Shown here: one piece after another, positions 48,577 through 59,400 of the stretch
Position numbering within the stretch: position 1 is the first letter of the stretch
Layout of the letters: each line of letters opens with the position of its first letter
Source of the DNA: Amycolatopsis oliviviridis
Lineage (GTDB): Bacteria; Actinomycetota; Actinomycetes; Mycobacteriales; Pseudonocardiaceae
Direction: 5' to 3'
DNA length: 64,000 bases
Assembly: GCF_014654365.1 (NCBI RefSeq)
Contig: NZ_BNAY01000001.1
Span: 124,001-188,000, forward strand
The notes under the pieces: generated by a model
Databases searched by the model: none
Told to the model about the DNA's origin: nothing
Seen by the model: only the letters and a program-made list of their open reading frames with translations
Translations under genes and position numbers: made by a program

Positions 48577-48604
48577 CCAGCGGGCCTGTCGATTTGGAGA
48601 CCCA

Positions 48605-51600
48605 ATGATCCCCTTGTCGTTCGCGCAGCGCCGACTGTGGTTCGTGGACCGGTTCGAAGAACCGTCACCGACCTACAACGCCGCTTTCGCCCTGCGGCTG
48701 ACCGGTGAGCTGGACGTGGGCGCGCTGGAGTCGGCACTGCGCGATGTCATCGACCGGCACGAGATCCTCCGGACGGTGATCATCGAGGACGACGACGGTG
48801 TCCCATACCAGGAGGTGCTGTCGACCGATCAGAAGCCGTTCGACCTGCCGGTCGTCGAGGTCGCGCGGCACGAGCGGGCGGCGGCGGTCGACGAGCTGGC
48901 CACCGGGACCTTCGACCTGGCCGCCGACGTGCCTATCCGCGCCAGGCTGGTGCGGTGTGGGCAGCGCGAGGACACGGTGGTGCTGGTGGCACACCACATC
49001 GCCGTGGACGGGGAGTCCTTCGGGGCGTTGTTCCGCGATCTCACCACGGCCTACACAGCCCGCAGGGAGGGAAGGGCCCCGGCTTGGGAGCCGCTTCCGG
49101 TGCAGTACGCGGACTACGCGCTGTGGCAACGGGACCTGCTCGGTGACGAGTCCGACCCGGACAGCCTGTCGGCCAGGCAAGTGGAGTACTGGCGGCGGAC
49201 CTTGGCCGATCTGTCGCAGCCGCTGGCCTTGCCCACTGATCGCCCGCGCCCGAAGGTCGTGAGCCACCGCGGCGATATGGTCCCGTTCTCCCTCGACCCG
49301 GACCTGCTCCGGTCAGTGGAGAAGCTGGCCGTGCAAGCGGACACCACGATCTCGATGGTCATGCATTCCGCGCTGGCGGTCCTCCTGTACCACCTCGGCT
49401 GCGGTGACGACGTGCCCATCGGCGCACCGATCGCCGGTCGCACCGATGAGCAGCTTCGGGACCTCGTCGGATTCTTCGTCAACACCTGGGTGCTGCGCGT
49501 CGACCTGTCCGGGAACCCCACGTTCCGCCGGCTGCTCCAGCGGGTGCGTGACCGGGCCATTGCCGCGTACGACAACCAGGACGTGCCGTTCGAGCGTCTG
49601 GTGGAGCTGCTGAACCCGGACCGGTCCACCGCCTACAACCCCTTCTTCCAGGTGATGCTCTCCTGGCAGCCGCCCGTGCCGGAGGTGGAGCTCCCGCGCC
49701 TCGAGACCCTGGCCGAGCGGATCGAGACCGGAACGGCCAAATTCGACCTGTTCTTCGACCTGCTCCCGAACGGATCGGGCGGGGCGAAATGCCGTCTGGA
49801 ATACGCCACCGACCTGTTCGACCGGGACACGGCTGAACACCTCGCCCAACGGTTCGTCCGCGTGCTGAGCCGGCTCGTGGCCGACTGGGAGCGCGAGATC
49901 GACGGCATCGACGTGCTCGACGCGGCCGAGCGGGACCGCATGCTCACCCAGTTCAACGACAGCGCCAGGACCAGCGCCACGACCAGGGGTACGACCAACG
50001 CCGCTCTCGTGTCCGGGCCGACGATCCCGGAACTGTTCCAGAGTCAGGTGGCCAGAACGCCGGACGCCCCGGCGATCGTGTGCGATGACCGGACGCTGAC
50101 CTATCGGGAGCTCGACGACCGGGCCAACAGCGTCGCGTGGGAGCTGATCCGGCGTGGTGCCGGGCCGGAGGACCTGGTGGTGCTGGCGTTGCCGCGTACG
50201 GAGGATCTGGTGGCAGGTCTGCTCGGAATCCTCCAGTCCGGTGCCGGGTACGTGCCGATGGACCCGCGGTATCTCAGCGGGCGAGCGGAGAGTGTGCTGT
50301 CCGAATCGGCTCCGCGGTTCGTGGTCACCGACACCGAAACGTGGAAGGACTTGCCGCGGAACGACATCTCGACCGTCAACATCGACCACCGAGCGGAATG
50401 GGACCCGCCCGACGGGGCGCCGGGCGACGCGGATCGGTCCTTGCCCTTGGGACCGGACAACCTGGCGTACGTGTTGTACACCTCCGGCTCCACGGGCAAG
50501 CCGAAGGGCGCGGCGATCACCCAACGCGGCGTCGTCGACGGGGTGCGGGAGCTGGTGCGCGTGCTGGACGCACCGCCGGGATGGCGGATGCTGTCCGGTA
50601 CCTCCGTGAACTTCGACGTCTCGGTCATCGAGCTGCTGACCACCCTGTCCACCGGCGGCACGGTCGACCTCGTGCCGGACCTGACGGCGCTCGGCGAACG
50701 GGACGGCTGGGACGGCCACGTGATCATCGGGGTCCCCTCGGTGCTCGGGGAACTGGCCGGCCCGCTGGCGAGGACGACGAGTGTGCGCACGGTCTTCTTC
50801 GGGGGTGACATGCTCCCCGCCCGGCTGGTGCGGCAGGTGCGGAAGTCGCTGCCCGGCGTGCAGGTCGTGAACGGTTACGGCCAGAGCGAGAGTTTCTGCG
50901 CCACCGCGTTCTCCCTCGCGGCGTCCGAGGAATGGGTGGACGGCGAGGTCGCACCGATCGGAACCCCACTGGGGAACATGTGCGTCTACGTGCTGGGCCC
51001 TGGACTCGCCCCGGTGCCGCAGGGCGTGATCGGTGAGCTGTACGTGGCGGGGACCTGCCTCGGCCGCGGCTATCACGGCCGCCCGGACCTGACCGCCGAG
51101 CGGTTCGTGGCGAACCCGTTCGGCTCCCCGGGCGAGAGGATGTACCGCACGGGCGACCTGGGCCGCTGGAACGCGCGTGGCCGGCTGGAGTGCGTCGGCA
51201 GGAGCGACGGCCAGGTCAAGGTGCGCGGCTACCGCATCGAAACCGCCGAGGTCGAGGCGGCGTGCGCGCTGCACCCCGGGATCAGCGAGGCGGTGGTGGT
51301 CAGCCGAGAGATTCCGCCGGGCGGACGTCGGCTCGTCGCGTACGTGGTGCACACCGGCGAGGGTTCCGTCGGCGCCGATGGAGCCGGCGGTATCGGCGAT
51401 GTGGACCTGCAGTCCGGTGTCTCGGCCGCCGAACTGCGCAGGTTCGTCGCGGCGCGGTTGCCCGACTACATGGTGCCGTCGGCCTTCGTGGTCCTCGGCC
51501 GGGTACCGCTCGGGCCGACCGGAAAGCTGGACCGCTCGGCGCTGCCCGAACCGGATTTCGTGGGCGAGGCCTACCGGGAACCGCGAACCGAGGCCGAGGC

Positions 51601-54600
51601 GATCATCACCGCGGCCTACGCGGACGTACTCGGTGTGGATCGGGTCGGTGTCGACGACGATTTCTTCGCGGTGGGCGGGGACAGCCTGCGGTCGATCCAG
51701 GTGGTGGCGCGAGCCCGGGCCCGGGGCCTCGACCTGACCACACGGGAGATCTTCGAGTGCCGGACCGCGGCCCGGCTGGCCGAGGTGGCCTCCGCCCGCC
51801 GGGATCGGGTGCTCACGCTCGCGGAGTACGAGGGCGGTGGCGTCGGCCCGATGCCCTTGCCGCCGGCGGCGCGGCTGGTGCTCGAGCACGGCGGCAGGAT
51901 GAACAGGTTCGCCATGGCGATGACGCTCGAACTGCCCACGGGTATCGACGCGGACGGGCTTGCCGCGACGCTGGACGCCGTGCTCGACCGCCATGACCTC
52001 CTGCGGGCGCGGCTGGTGCACGGCGACGAACTCTCCCTCGTCGCGCGTCCGGTGGGCTCCGTGCGAGCGGCGGACCTGATCCGCCGGGTTCCCTGCGACG
52101 GCCGGTGGGACACGCCGTCCTTGCTGGAGACGGCGAAGGCGGAGCTGGACGAAGCGGTCGGGCGACTCGACCCGGCAGCCGGGAGCATGGCCGGCTTCGT
52201 CTGGTTCGCCGCGGAGCCGGGTGCGGGCAGGCTGCTCGTGGTGTTGCACCACCTGGTGGTGGACGGTGTCTCCTGGCGGATCCTCATGTCGGACTTCGCC
52301 GAGGCGTGGCAGCAGGTCCGGTCCGGCCGGACACCCGAGCTGCCCGCGGTCGGGACGTCGGCGCGGCGCTGGTTGTCGGCGCTGCGGGCCGAGGCCCTCG
52401 CCCCGGAGCGGGAGGCGGAACTGGCGTACTGGCGCGACGTGCTCGCCGCTCCGAACCCCCCGTTGGGCACGCGGGCGTTCGACCCCGCCGTGGATCTGAT
52501 GTCCACGGTCGACAGCGTGCGGGTGCGGTTGCCTGCCGAGGTCACCGAGGCGGTGCTGACCACGCTTCCCGCGGCGTTCAAGGCCACCGGGACCGACGTG
52601 CTGCTCGCCGCGCTCGCCCTGGCCGTCAACCGGTGGCGCGATGCGGACCGCTCGATGCTGGTCCGGTTGGAGGGGCACGGCAGGGAAGAAGATGTCGTCC
52701 CCGGGGCCGACCTCTCCCGGACCGTCGGGTGGTTCAGCAGCCTGTATCCGGCCCGGGTCGACCTGCGGGGGGTGGACCTGTCCGACGTGCTGGCCGGCGG
52801 GCCGGCGGCCGGGAAGGCGATCAAGCTGGTCAAGGAGCAGTTGCGCAGGATTCCGGACAAGGGCATGGGGTACGGACCGCTGCGCTATCTGAACCCGGAC
52901 ACCGCGGCGCGCCTCGCCGAGTTCCCGTTGCGCCAGCTCGGGTTCAACTACCTCGGCCGGATCTCCGACGCCGACCTGCCCGAACACCTACGCGGGGACG
53001 GGTGGGGACCGGTCTCCTGGTCCGCCGAGCTGATCCCGGCGCCCGACCCGGACCTGCCGGCGCTGTCGGCGCTGGAGGTCAATGCGGTCGCGACGGACAC
53101 CGCCGACGGCACCCGGCTGCAGGCGGCCTTCCTGTTCCCCACCGGGGTGCTGTCCCGCGAGCGGACCACCGAGCTGACCGAGCTGTGGGTCGAGGTGCTG
53201 CGGGGCATGGCCGCGCACGCCGCACGCCCGGACGTCGGCGGGCTCACGCCCTCGGATGCCCGGCTGGTCCCGGTGCGGCAGGACGAGATCGAGGCATGGG
53301 AGGCACGCTACGGCCGGTTGGCCGAGGTGTGGCCGCAGACCCCCGGGCAGGCCGGCATCCAGTTCCAGGCCGCGTTCGCCGACGGCTCGTTCGACGTGTA
53401 CCACATGCAGTTCGTGCTGCACCTGTCCGGACACGTGGACCCGGCGCGCATGCGGTCGGCAGGCGAGGCGCTGCTCGACCGGTATCCGAACCTGCGCGCC
53501 GCGTTCGTCACCGGAGCCGGCGGCGATCCGGTGCAGGTCGTACCGGAAAGCGTGGCCCTGCCATGGCGGTACCTCGATCTGACCGGTCACGGCGAAGCCG
53601 AACAGGACGCGGTCCTCGACGAGTTCCTTGCCGAGGACCGGGCCGATCGGCTTGATCCCATCCGGCCGCCGCTGATCCGCCTGGGGCTGCTCACCTGCGG
53701 GCCGCAGCAGGCGAAACTCGTCCTCACGGCACATCACACCCTGCTCGACGGCTGGTCGTCGTCCTTTGTGTTCAGGGATCTGATCCGGCTCTACGGGACC
53801 AGGGAGCTTCCCCCGGTCCGAAGCTACGGCGACTACCTGGCCTGGCTGTCCACACGGGACCGGGACGCGTCGGCCGCCCGGTGGGCCGCCGAGCTCGCCG
53901 GATTCGACCAGCCGACCCTCGTGGCCCCGGACGTTCGCCGCCAGGAGACGGCGTCCGCCATCGGGAAGGTCGAGGTACCGCTGTCGATCGAGAAGGGGCG
54001 TGAACTAGCCCGCCGCGCCGCGGAACTCGGGGTCACGCTGAACACGCTTCTGCAGGGCGCGTGGGCGGTAGTGCTGTCGAAGCTGACCGGGCAGCGGGAC
54101 GTGGTTTTCGGTGCCTCCGTCAACGGCCGCCCGACGGAGTTGCCCGGTTCCGACGAGATGGTCGGCCTGTTCATCAGCACGCTGCCGATCAGGGTGTTCT
54201 GCCGGCCGGAGCAAAGCATGGCCGGCGTCATCACCGAACTGCAGGACCGGCAGATCGCGCTGCTCGACCACCACTACTACGGGCTTTCCGACATCCAGCG
54301 CGGCACCGGGCTGCCCGCCCTGTTCGACACGTTCGTCGGGTTCGAGAACTACCCGATCGACCGCGCGGGCATCGTCGAAGCGAACGCCTCGGCCGGGCTC
54401 ACGATCGACGCCATCCGGCCGATCGCGGGCGCGCACTACGCGCTCGCCCTCGGCTCGGTCGACCCCTATCTGCGGCTCTGGCTCGACTATCAGAACAACC
54501 TCTACGACCGCGCCGCGGCCGAGGTGATCGCCGCCCGGGTGGTGCGGGTGCTGGAGCAGGTGGCGGCCGATCCGCTCGTGCCGGTCGGCGCGATCGAGGT

Positions 54601-56413
54601 GCTGTCGGCAGGGGAGCGGGAATGGTTGCTGCGAAAGGTCAATGACACCGCGCGTCCGGTGTCGGAGGGCACGCTGCCGGAGGCGATCGAGGCCCAGGTG
54701 GAGCGGGACCCTGATCGTGTCGCGGTGATCGGTGAGCAGGAGACGCTGAGCTACGGGGAGTTGAACCGGCGGGCCAACCGGCTGGCGCACTGGCTGATCG
54801 AGCGCGGCGCGGGCGGCGAACAGGTCGTCGCGGTCCGCGTTCCCCGTTCCGTGGAGCTGGTCGTGGCGGCGTGCGCGGTGGTCAAGGCGGGGGCGGTGTA
54901 CCTGCCGGTGGACACCGACCTGCCCGAGGACCGGGTGCGGCAGGTACTCGAAAGCGCGAAGCCGCTGCTGGTGCTCGACGACGGGCTTCCGGAGGTGTCC
55001 GGCTACCCGGAGGTGAACCCGCAGCCTTTGCTATCGCCGGAGAACGCGGCGTACGTCATCTTCACCTCCGGTTCCACCGGCGGTCCCAAGGGTGTGCTGG
55101 TGTCGCACCGGTCGGTCATGAACCGGATCGAGTGGGGCCGGCCGTACTTCGGCATCATGGCTGACGACCGGATGCTGTTCAGCACGTCGCCGAGCTTCGA
55201 CGCGTCGGTGCCGGAGATCTTCGCCCCGTTGCACGCGGGCGCGGCCATCGTGGTGGCGCGCCCGGACGGGCGCCGGGATCCGGCGTACCTGGCCGAGTTG
55301 ATCGCGCGGGAGCGGGTGACCGGCGCGGCCTTCGTCTCCTCCCAGCTCGGGGCGTTCGTCGCCGAGCCCGCGGCGCGGAACTGCACCAGCCTGCGCTGGG
55401 TCGAGGTCGGCGCGGAGCCGTTCCCGGCGCCGCTGGCGAACCGGTTCGCCGAGCTGCTGCCGGGCTGTGTGGCGTACAACCTCTACGGCCCCACGGAAGC
55501 GGCGGTGCAGGTCACGGCGTGGCGGCACGTGCCCGGTGCGGACCGGTTGCCGATCGGTACGCCGATCAGCAACACCCAGGTGTACGTGCTGGACGAGGTG
55601 TTGCGCCCGGTACCGCCCGGCGTCACCGGCGAGTTGTACCTCGCCGGCACCGCACTGGCCAGGGGCTATGTCGGCCAGCCCTCGTTGACCGCGACCCGGT
55701 TCCTCGCTTGTCCCTACGGTGAGCCCGGCGCTCGGATGTACCGCACCGGCGACGAGGTGCGCTGGACCGACCAGGGCGCACTGGAGTACGTCGGCCGGAG
55801 CGACTTCCAGGTCAAACTCCGCGGCCTGCGCATCGAACTGGGCGAGATCGAGCACGTCCTGACCGGACACCCCGAGGTCGGCAACGCGGTGGCCGTCGTG
55901 CGGGAGGACCGCGCAGGCGACCAGCGGTTGCTCGCGTACGTGACGCCGGCAGGTGAGGCGGATCCGGCAGGCCTGGACACCAGCGCCTTGACGGACCTGC
56001 TCCGGAAGCGACTGCCGGAGTACATGGTCCCCTCGGCCATCGTGCCGCTGGCCGAGTTCCCCACGACACAGAGCGGGAAGCTCGACCGGGCCGCGCTCCC
56101 CGCCCCCGACCACTCCGGCGCCGCGGCCGGACGGGGGCCGCGCAACCACCGGGAGGAAGTGCTCTGCCGGCTGTTCGCGGAGCTGCTCGACGTGGGCGAG
56201 GTCGGCATCGACGCCGGCTTCTTCGACCTCGGCGGGCATTCGCTGCTGGCCACCCGGCTGATCGGCCGGATACGCAACGAGCTCGATGTCGAGGTGAAGG
56301 TGACGACCGTCTTCGCCAATCCGACCGTCGCCCAGCTGGTGCTCACGCTCGAGGAATCGGCCACGTCGAAGCGCCCCCAGCTGCGCCGGATGACCATTCA
56401 GGAGCCTCGATGA
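48605..56413 (+). CDS. Non-ribosomal peptide synthetase, C-A-T-E-C-A-T
   Basis: 2602 residues from ATG 48605 (GGAG 6-7 bases upstream). Domains: condensation (HHIAVDG near 130, LCL-like start IPLSFAQRRLWFVDR); adenylation (YTSGSTGKPKG near 625; A4 region NFDVSVIELL); carrier (GGDS, Ser1027); epimerisation (HHLVVDGVSW near 1215, EGHGRE, FNYLGR); condensation of DCL type (PQTPGQAGIQFQ; HHTLLDGWS near 1710); adenylation (FTSGSTGGPKG near 2153; A4 FDASVPEIF); carrier (GGHS near 2546). All core motifs are intact. The first residue should be D-configured. Specificity could not be assigned. The chain opens with a condensation domain, so a pre-loaded acyl group from the ACP is a plausible starter. 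The stop overlaps the next start by four bases. Confidence 0.96.
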   Translation: MIPLSFAQRRLWFVDRFEEPSPTYNAAFALRLTGELDVGALESALRDVIDRHEILRTVIIEDDDGVPYQEVLSTDQKPFDLPVVEVARHERAAAVDELATGTFDLAADVPIRARLVRCGQREDTVVLVAHHIAVDGESFGALFRDLTTAYTARREGRAPAWEPLPVQYADYALWQRDLLGDESDPDSLSARQVEYWRRTLADLSQPLALPTDRPRPKVVSHRGDMVPFSLDPDLLRSVEKLAVQADTTISMVMHSALAVLLYHLGCGDDVPIGAPIAGRTDEQLRDLVGFFVNTWVLRVDLSGNPTFRRLLQRVRDRAIAAYDNQDVPFERLVELLNPDRSTAYNPFFQVMLSWQPPVPEVELPRLETLAERIETGTAKFDLFFDLLPNGSGGAKCRLEYATDLFDRDTAEHLAQRFVRVLSRLVADWEREIDGIDVLDAAERDRMLTQFNDSARTSATTRGTTNAALVSGPTIPELFQSQVARTPDAPAIVCDDRTLTYRELDDRANSVAWELIRRGAGPEDLVVLALPRTEDLVAGLLGILQSGAGYVPMDPRYLSGRAESVLSESAPRFVVTDTETWKDLPRNDISTVNIDHRAEWDPPDGAPGDADRSLPLGPDNLAYVLYTSGSTGKPKGAAITQRGVVDGVRELVRVLDAPPGWRMLSGTSVNFDVSVIELLTTLSTGGTVDLVPDLTALGERDGWDGHVIIGVPSVLGELAGPLARTTSVRTVFFGGDMLPARLVRQVRKSLPGVQVVNGYGQSESFCATAFSLAASEEWVDGEVAPIGTPLGNMCVYVLGPGLAPVPQGVIGELYVAGTCLGRGYHGRPDLTAERFVANPFGSPGERMYRTGDLGRWNARGRLECVGRSDGQVKVRGYRIETAEVEAACALHPGISEAVVVSREIPPGGRRLVAYVVHTGEGSVGADGAGGIGDVDLQSGVSAAELRRFVAARLPDYMVPSAFVVLGRVPLGPTGKLDRSALPEPDFVGEAYREPRTEAEAIITAAYADVLGVDRVGVDDDFFAVGGDSLRSIQVVARARARGLDLTTREIFECRTAARLAEVASARRDRVLTLAEYEGGGVGPMPLPPAARLVLEHGGRMNRFAMAMTLELPTGIDADGLAATLDAVLDRHDLLRARLVHGDELSLVARPVGSVRAADLIRRVPCDGRWDTPSLLETAKAELDEAVGRLDPAAGSMAGFVWFAAEPGAGRLLVVLHHLVVDGVSWRILMSDFAEAWQQVRSGRTPELPAVGTSARRWLSALRAEALAPEREAELAYWRDVLAAPNPPLGTRAFDPAVDLMSTVDSVRVRLPAEVTEAVLTTLPAAFKATGTDVLLAALALAVNRWRDADRSMLVRLEGHGREEDVVPGADLSRTVGWFSSLYPARVDLRGVDLSDVLAGGPAAGKAIKLVKEQLRRIPDKGMGYGPLRYLNPDTAARLAEFPLRQLGFNYLGRISDADLPEHLRGDGWGPVSWSAELIPAPDPDLPALSALEVNAVATDTADGTRLQAAFLFPTGVLSRERTTELTELWVEVLRGMAAHAARPDVGGLTPSDARLVPVRQDEIEAWEARYGRLAEVWPQTPGQAGIQFQAAFADGSFDVYHMQFVLHLSGHVDPARMRSAGEALLDRYPNLRAAFVTGAGGDPVQVVPESVALPWRYLDLTGHGEAEQDAVLDEFLAEDRADRLDPIRPPLIRLGLLTCGPQQAKLVLTAHHTLLDGWSSSFVFRDLIRLYGTRELPPVRSYGDYLAWLSTRDRDASAARWAAELAGFDQPTLVAPDVRRQETASAIGKVEVPLSIEKGRELARRAAELGVTLNTLLQGAWAVVLSKLTGQRDVVFGASVNGRPTELPGSDEMVGLFISTLPIRVFCRPEQSMAGVITELQDRQIALLDHHYYGLSDIQRGTGLPALFDTFVGFENYPIDRAGIVEANASAGLTIDAIRPIAGAHYALALGSVDPYLRLWLDYQNNLYDRAAAEVIAARVVRVLEQVAADPLVPVGAIEVLSAGEREWLLRKVNDTARPVSEGTLPEAIEAQVERDPDRVAVIGEQETLSYGELNRRANRLAHWLIERGAGGEQVVAVRVPRSVELVVAACAVVKAGAVYLPVDTDLPEDRVRQVLESAKPLLVLDDGLPEVSGYPEVNPQPLLSPENAAYVIFTSGSTGGPKGVLVSHRSVMNRIEWGRPYFGIMADDRMLFSTSPSFDASVPEIFAPLHAGAAIVVARPDGRRDPAYLAELIARERVTGAAFVSSQLGAFVAEPAARNCTSLRWVEVGAEPFPAPLANRFAELLPGCVAYNLYGPTEAAVQVTAWRHVPGADRLPIGTPISNTQVYVLDEVLRPVPPGVTGELYLAGTALARGYVGQPSLTATRFLACPYGEPGARMYRTGDEVRWTDQGALEYVGRSDFQVKLRGLRIELGEIEHVLTGHPEVGNAVAVVREDRAGDQRLLAYVTPAGEADPAGLDTSALTDLLRKRLPEYMVPSAIVPLAEFPTTQSGKLDRAALPAPDHSGAAAGRGPRNHREEVLCRLFAELLDVGEVGIDAGFFDLGGHSLLATRLIGRIRNELDVEVKVTTVFANPTVAQLVLTLEESATSKRPQLRRMTIQEPR

Positions 56414-59400
56414 TCCCATTGTCCTTCGCCCAGAGCCGGCTGTGGTTCCTCCACCGGCTGGACGGCCCGTCGGCCACCTACAACGGCCCGCTCGTGCTGC
56501 GCCTCGAAGGGCACCTGGACACCGGGGCCCTGGCCGCGGCGGTGCGGGACGTCGCCGCCCGGCACGAGAGCCTGCGCACGCTGATCGTGGAGGACGCGGA
56601 GGGCACACCGGAGCAGCGGATCCTGCCGCCGGAGGAGGCGTTCCTCCGGTTCCGGGTGGTCGAAGTGGCCGAGGACGCCGTGGACGCCGCGGTGGCGGAG
56701 GCCGCGGGTGAGGCCTTCGACCTGGACACGGAGCTTCCCCTGCGGACGACCGTGCTCCGGGTCGCGCCGAGGGAGCACGTGCTGATTTTCGTTTTCCACC
56801 ACATCGCCGCCGACGGGGCCTCGATGACGCCGTTCCTGCGCGATCTGGTGTCGGCGTACTCGGCTCGCCGCGGGGGGAGCGCGCCGCGGTGGACGCCGCT
56901 TCCGGTGCAGTACAAGGACTACACGCTGTGGCAGCGCGAGTTGCTCGGCGACGAGGAGGATCCGGACAGCCTCGCCGGAGCACAACTGGACTTCTGGCGA
57001 GCGGAACTGGCCGGGGTGCCGCAGCCGGTGCAGCTGCCGCTGGACCGGCCGCGGCCGACGACGGCGGGCCACCACGGCGGCCACGTCGCGTTCGAGCTGG
57101 AGCCCGAGCTGCTCACCGGGCTCGGGAAGCTCGCCACGGACCGCGGTGCCACGGCGCCGATGGTCGCCCAGGCCGCGCTCGCGGTGCTGCTGCACCACCT
57201 CGGCGCGGGCAACGACCTGACGATCGGCAGCCCGATCGAGGGGCGCGCCGACGAACAGCTCGACGAGCTGGTCGGGTTCTTCGTCAACACGTGGGTGCTG
57301 CGCATCGATCTGTCGGGGAATCCGTCGTTCACCGAGCTGCTCGATCGGGTGCGGGCCAGGGCCCTTGCCGCCTACGACAACCAGGACATGCCGTTCGAGC
57401 GCCTGGTGGGGCTGCTCAACCCGGACCGGTCCACGTCGTACTCGCCGCTGTTCCAGGTGATGCTGGCGTGGCAGTTCACCTGGCAGGGGCTCGAGATGCC
57501 CGGACTGCGTGTCACGCCCGTCCCGGTCGACACCGACACCTCGGAATTCGATCTGTTCTTCAACATCATCCCGCACACGTCCGGGCGTGCGTACGGACGG
57601 CTGGAGTACGCGACGGAGCTGTTCGACCACGCCACCGCCGCGAGCTTCGCCGACCGTTACGTGCGTGTGCTGCGGCAGGTGGTCGCCGATCCCGCGGTGC
57701 GGCTCGGTGGCGTGGACGTGCGGAGCGACGCCGAACGGGACTGGCTGGCACGGCTGAACGAGACCGCGGAACCGGTTCGCGGAGCGACGGTGCCGGAACT
57801 CGTCGCCGCCCAGGCGGTCCGGACACCGGACGCGACAGCCGTGGTGGCCGGGTCGGCCGCACTGTCCTATCGGGAGCTGGACGCCCGCGCCGGCCGGCTG
57901 GCCACCCTGTTGCGGGGGCGTGGGATCGGGCCCGACGTGGTGGTGGCCGTGGCGTTGCCGCGGACGGCCGACCTGGCGGTCGCGCTGCTGGGCGTGCTCA
58001 AGGCCGGAGGTGCCTACCTGCCGATCGATCCCGATCATCCGGCCGCGCGGGTCGACCTCCTCCTCGACACCGCCGATCCGGCCCTGGTACTGACCAGTCG
58101 TGACACGGCGGCGGCTCTACCGGAGTGTCAGCCGCCGGTACTCGACCTCGACAGCCTGAACCTCGACGACCCAGGCGCCCCCATCGTCGAAGGTCCGGAC
58201 AGGCTTCTGCGGCCGGACAATCTGGCGTACGTGATGTACACGTCCGGCTCCACGGGAAAGCCCAAGGGCGTCGCCATCACCCACGCCACCGTGGTCAACG
58301 CCGTGCGGCAGGTGCGGCGGACGGCACGGATGAGGCCGGGATCGCGCATGCTCGCCGCGACTTCGGCGAGTTTCGACGTCTCCGTGTTCGAGATCTTCGC
58401 CGCGCTCGCTTCCGGTGCGAGTGTCGAGATCGTCCGTGACGTACTCGAACTCGCCGAACGCGAAAGGTGGTCGGGTACGACCGTCAACGCGGTGCCGAGG
58501 GTGTTCACCGCACTGATCGATACCGTCACCAAGGACCCGGGTGCCCTCGAACTCGACATGCAGACCGTGATCCTTGGCGGCGAAGCACTCTCGGCCGACC
58601 TGGTCCACAAGATTCGTCAGGCCTTCCCCGATGTCCGGATCGTCCACGGTTACGGCCAAACCGAAAGCTTCTACTTCTCTACCTTCGCGCTCCCGCCGCG
58701 GTCGACGGAGACCGGCGTGATCCCGGTCGGGAGACCGATCCCCAATATGGGCGCCTACGTCCTGGGGCCGGAACTGACACCGGTACCTCCCGGCGTGATC
58801 GGCGAACTGTACGCGGCCGGTCTGATCGCGCGCGGTTATCACCGAAGCGCTTGCGCGACCGCCGAGCGGTTCGTCGCCTGCCCCTCCGGAGCCGCCGGTG
58901 AACGGATGTACCGCACCGGTGACCTGGCCCTGTGGGACGAGAACGGTCAGTTGAAGATCGTGGGAAGGGCCGACTCCCAGGTCAAGGTGAACGGCATCCG
59001 GGTCGAGCCGACCGAGATCGAAACCGTCCTCGCCCAGCATCCCGCGGTCAGGCAGGCGGTGATCACGGCGTACGAGGACCACACCGGTAGCACGCGACTC
59101 GTCGGCTACGTGGCGATGGTTGGCGGTGCCGGAGACGACGATTTCGACGTCCTGCAAGCCAATGTTTCCATGTCGGATCTGCGGCGGTTCGTGGCCAAGC
59201 GGATGCCCGGATATATGGTGCCCGCCTTGATCATGGTGCTGGACCGGTTGCCGTTGACCGCGACGGGAAAGCTGGACCGGGCCGCCTTGCCCGAGCCGAC
59301 GTTCGTCGGCGTCGAGTACCGAGCTCCGCGCAGCGAGGCCGAGCGGATCCTGGCCGAGGTGTACGCCGACGTGCTGAACGCCCCGCAGGTGGGCATCGAC

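Noticed and set aside
49313..52987. A 1224-codon minus-strand open frame opposite the first NRPS
   Set aside because: Antisense shadow with random composition; the plus strand encodes all NRPS core motifs.
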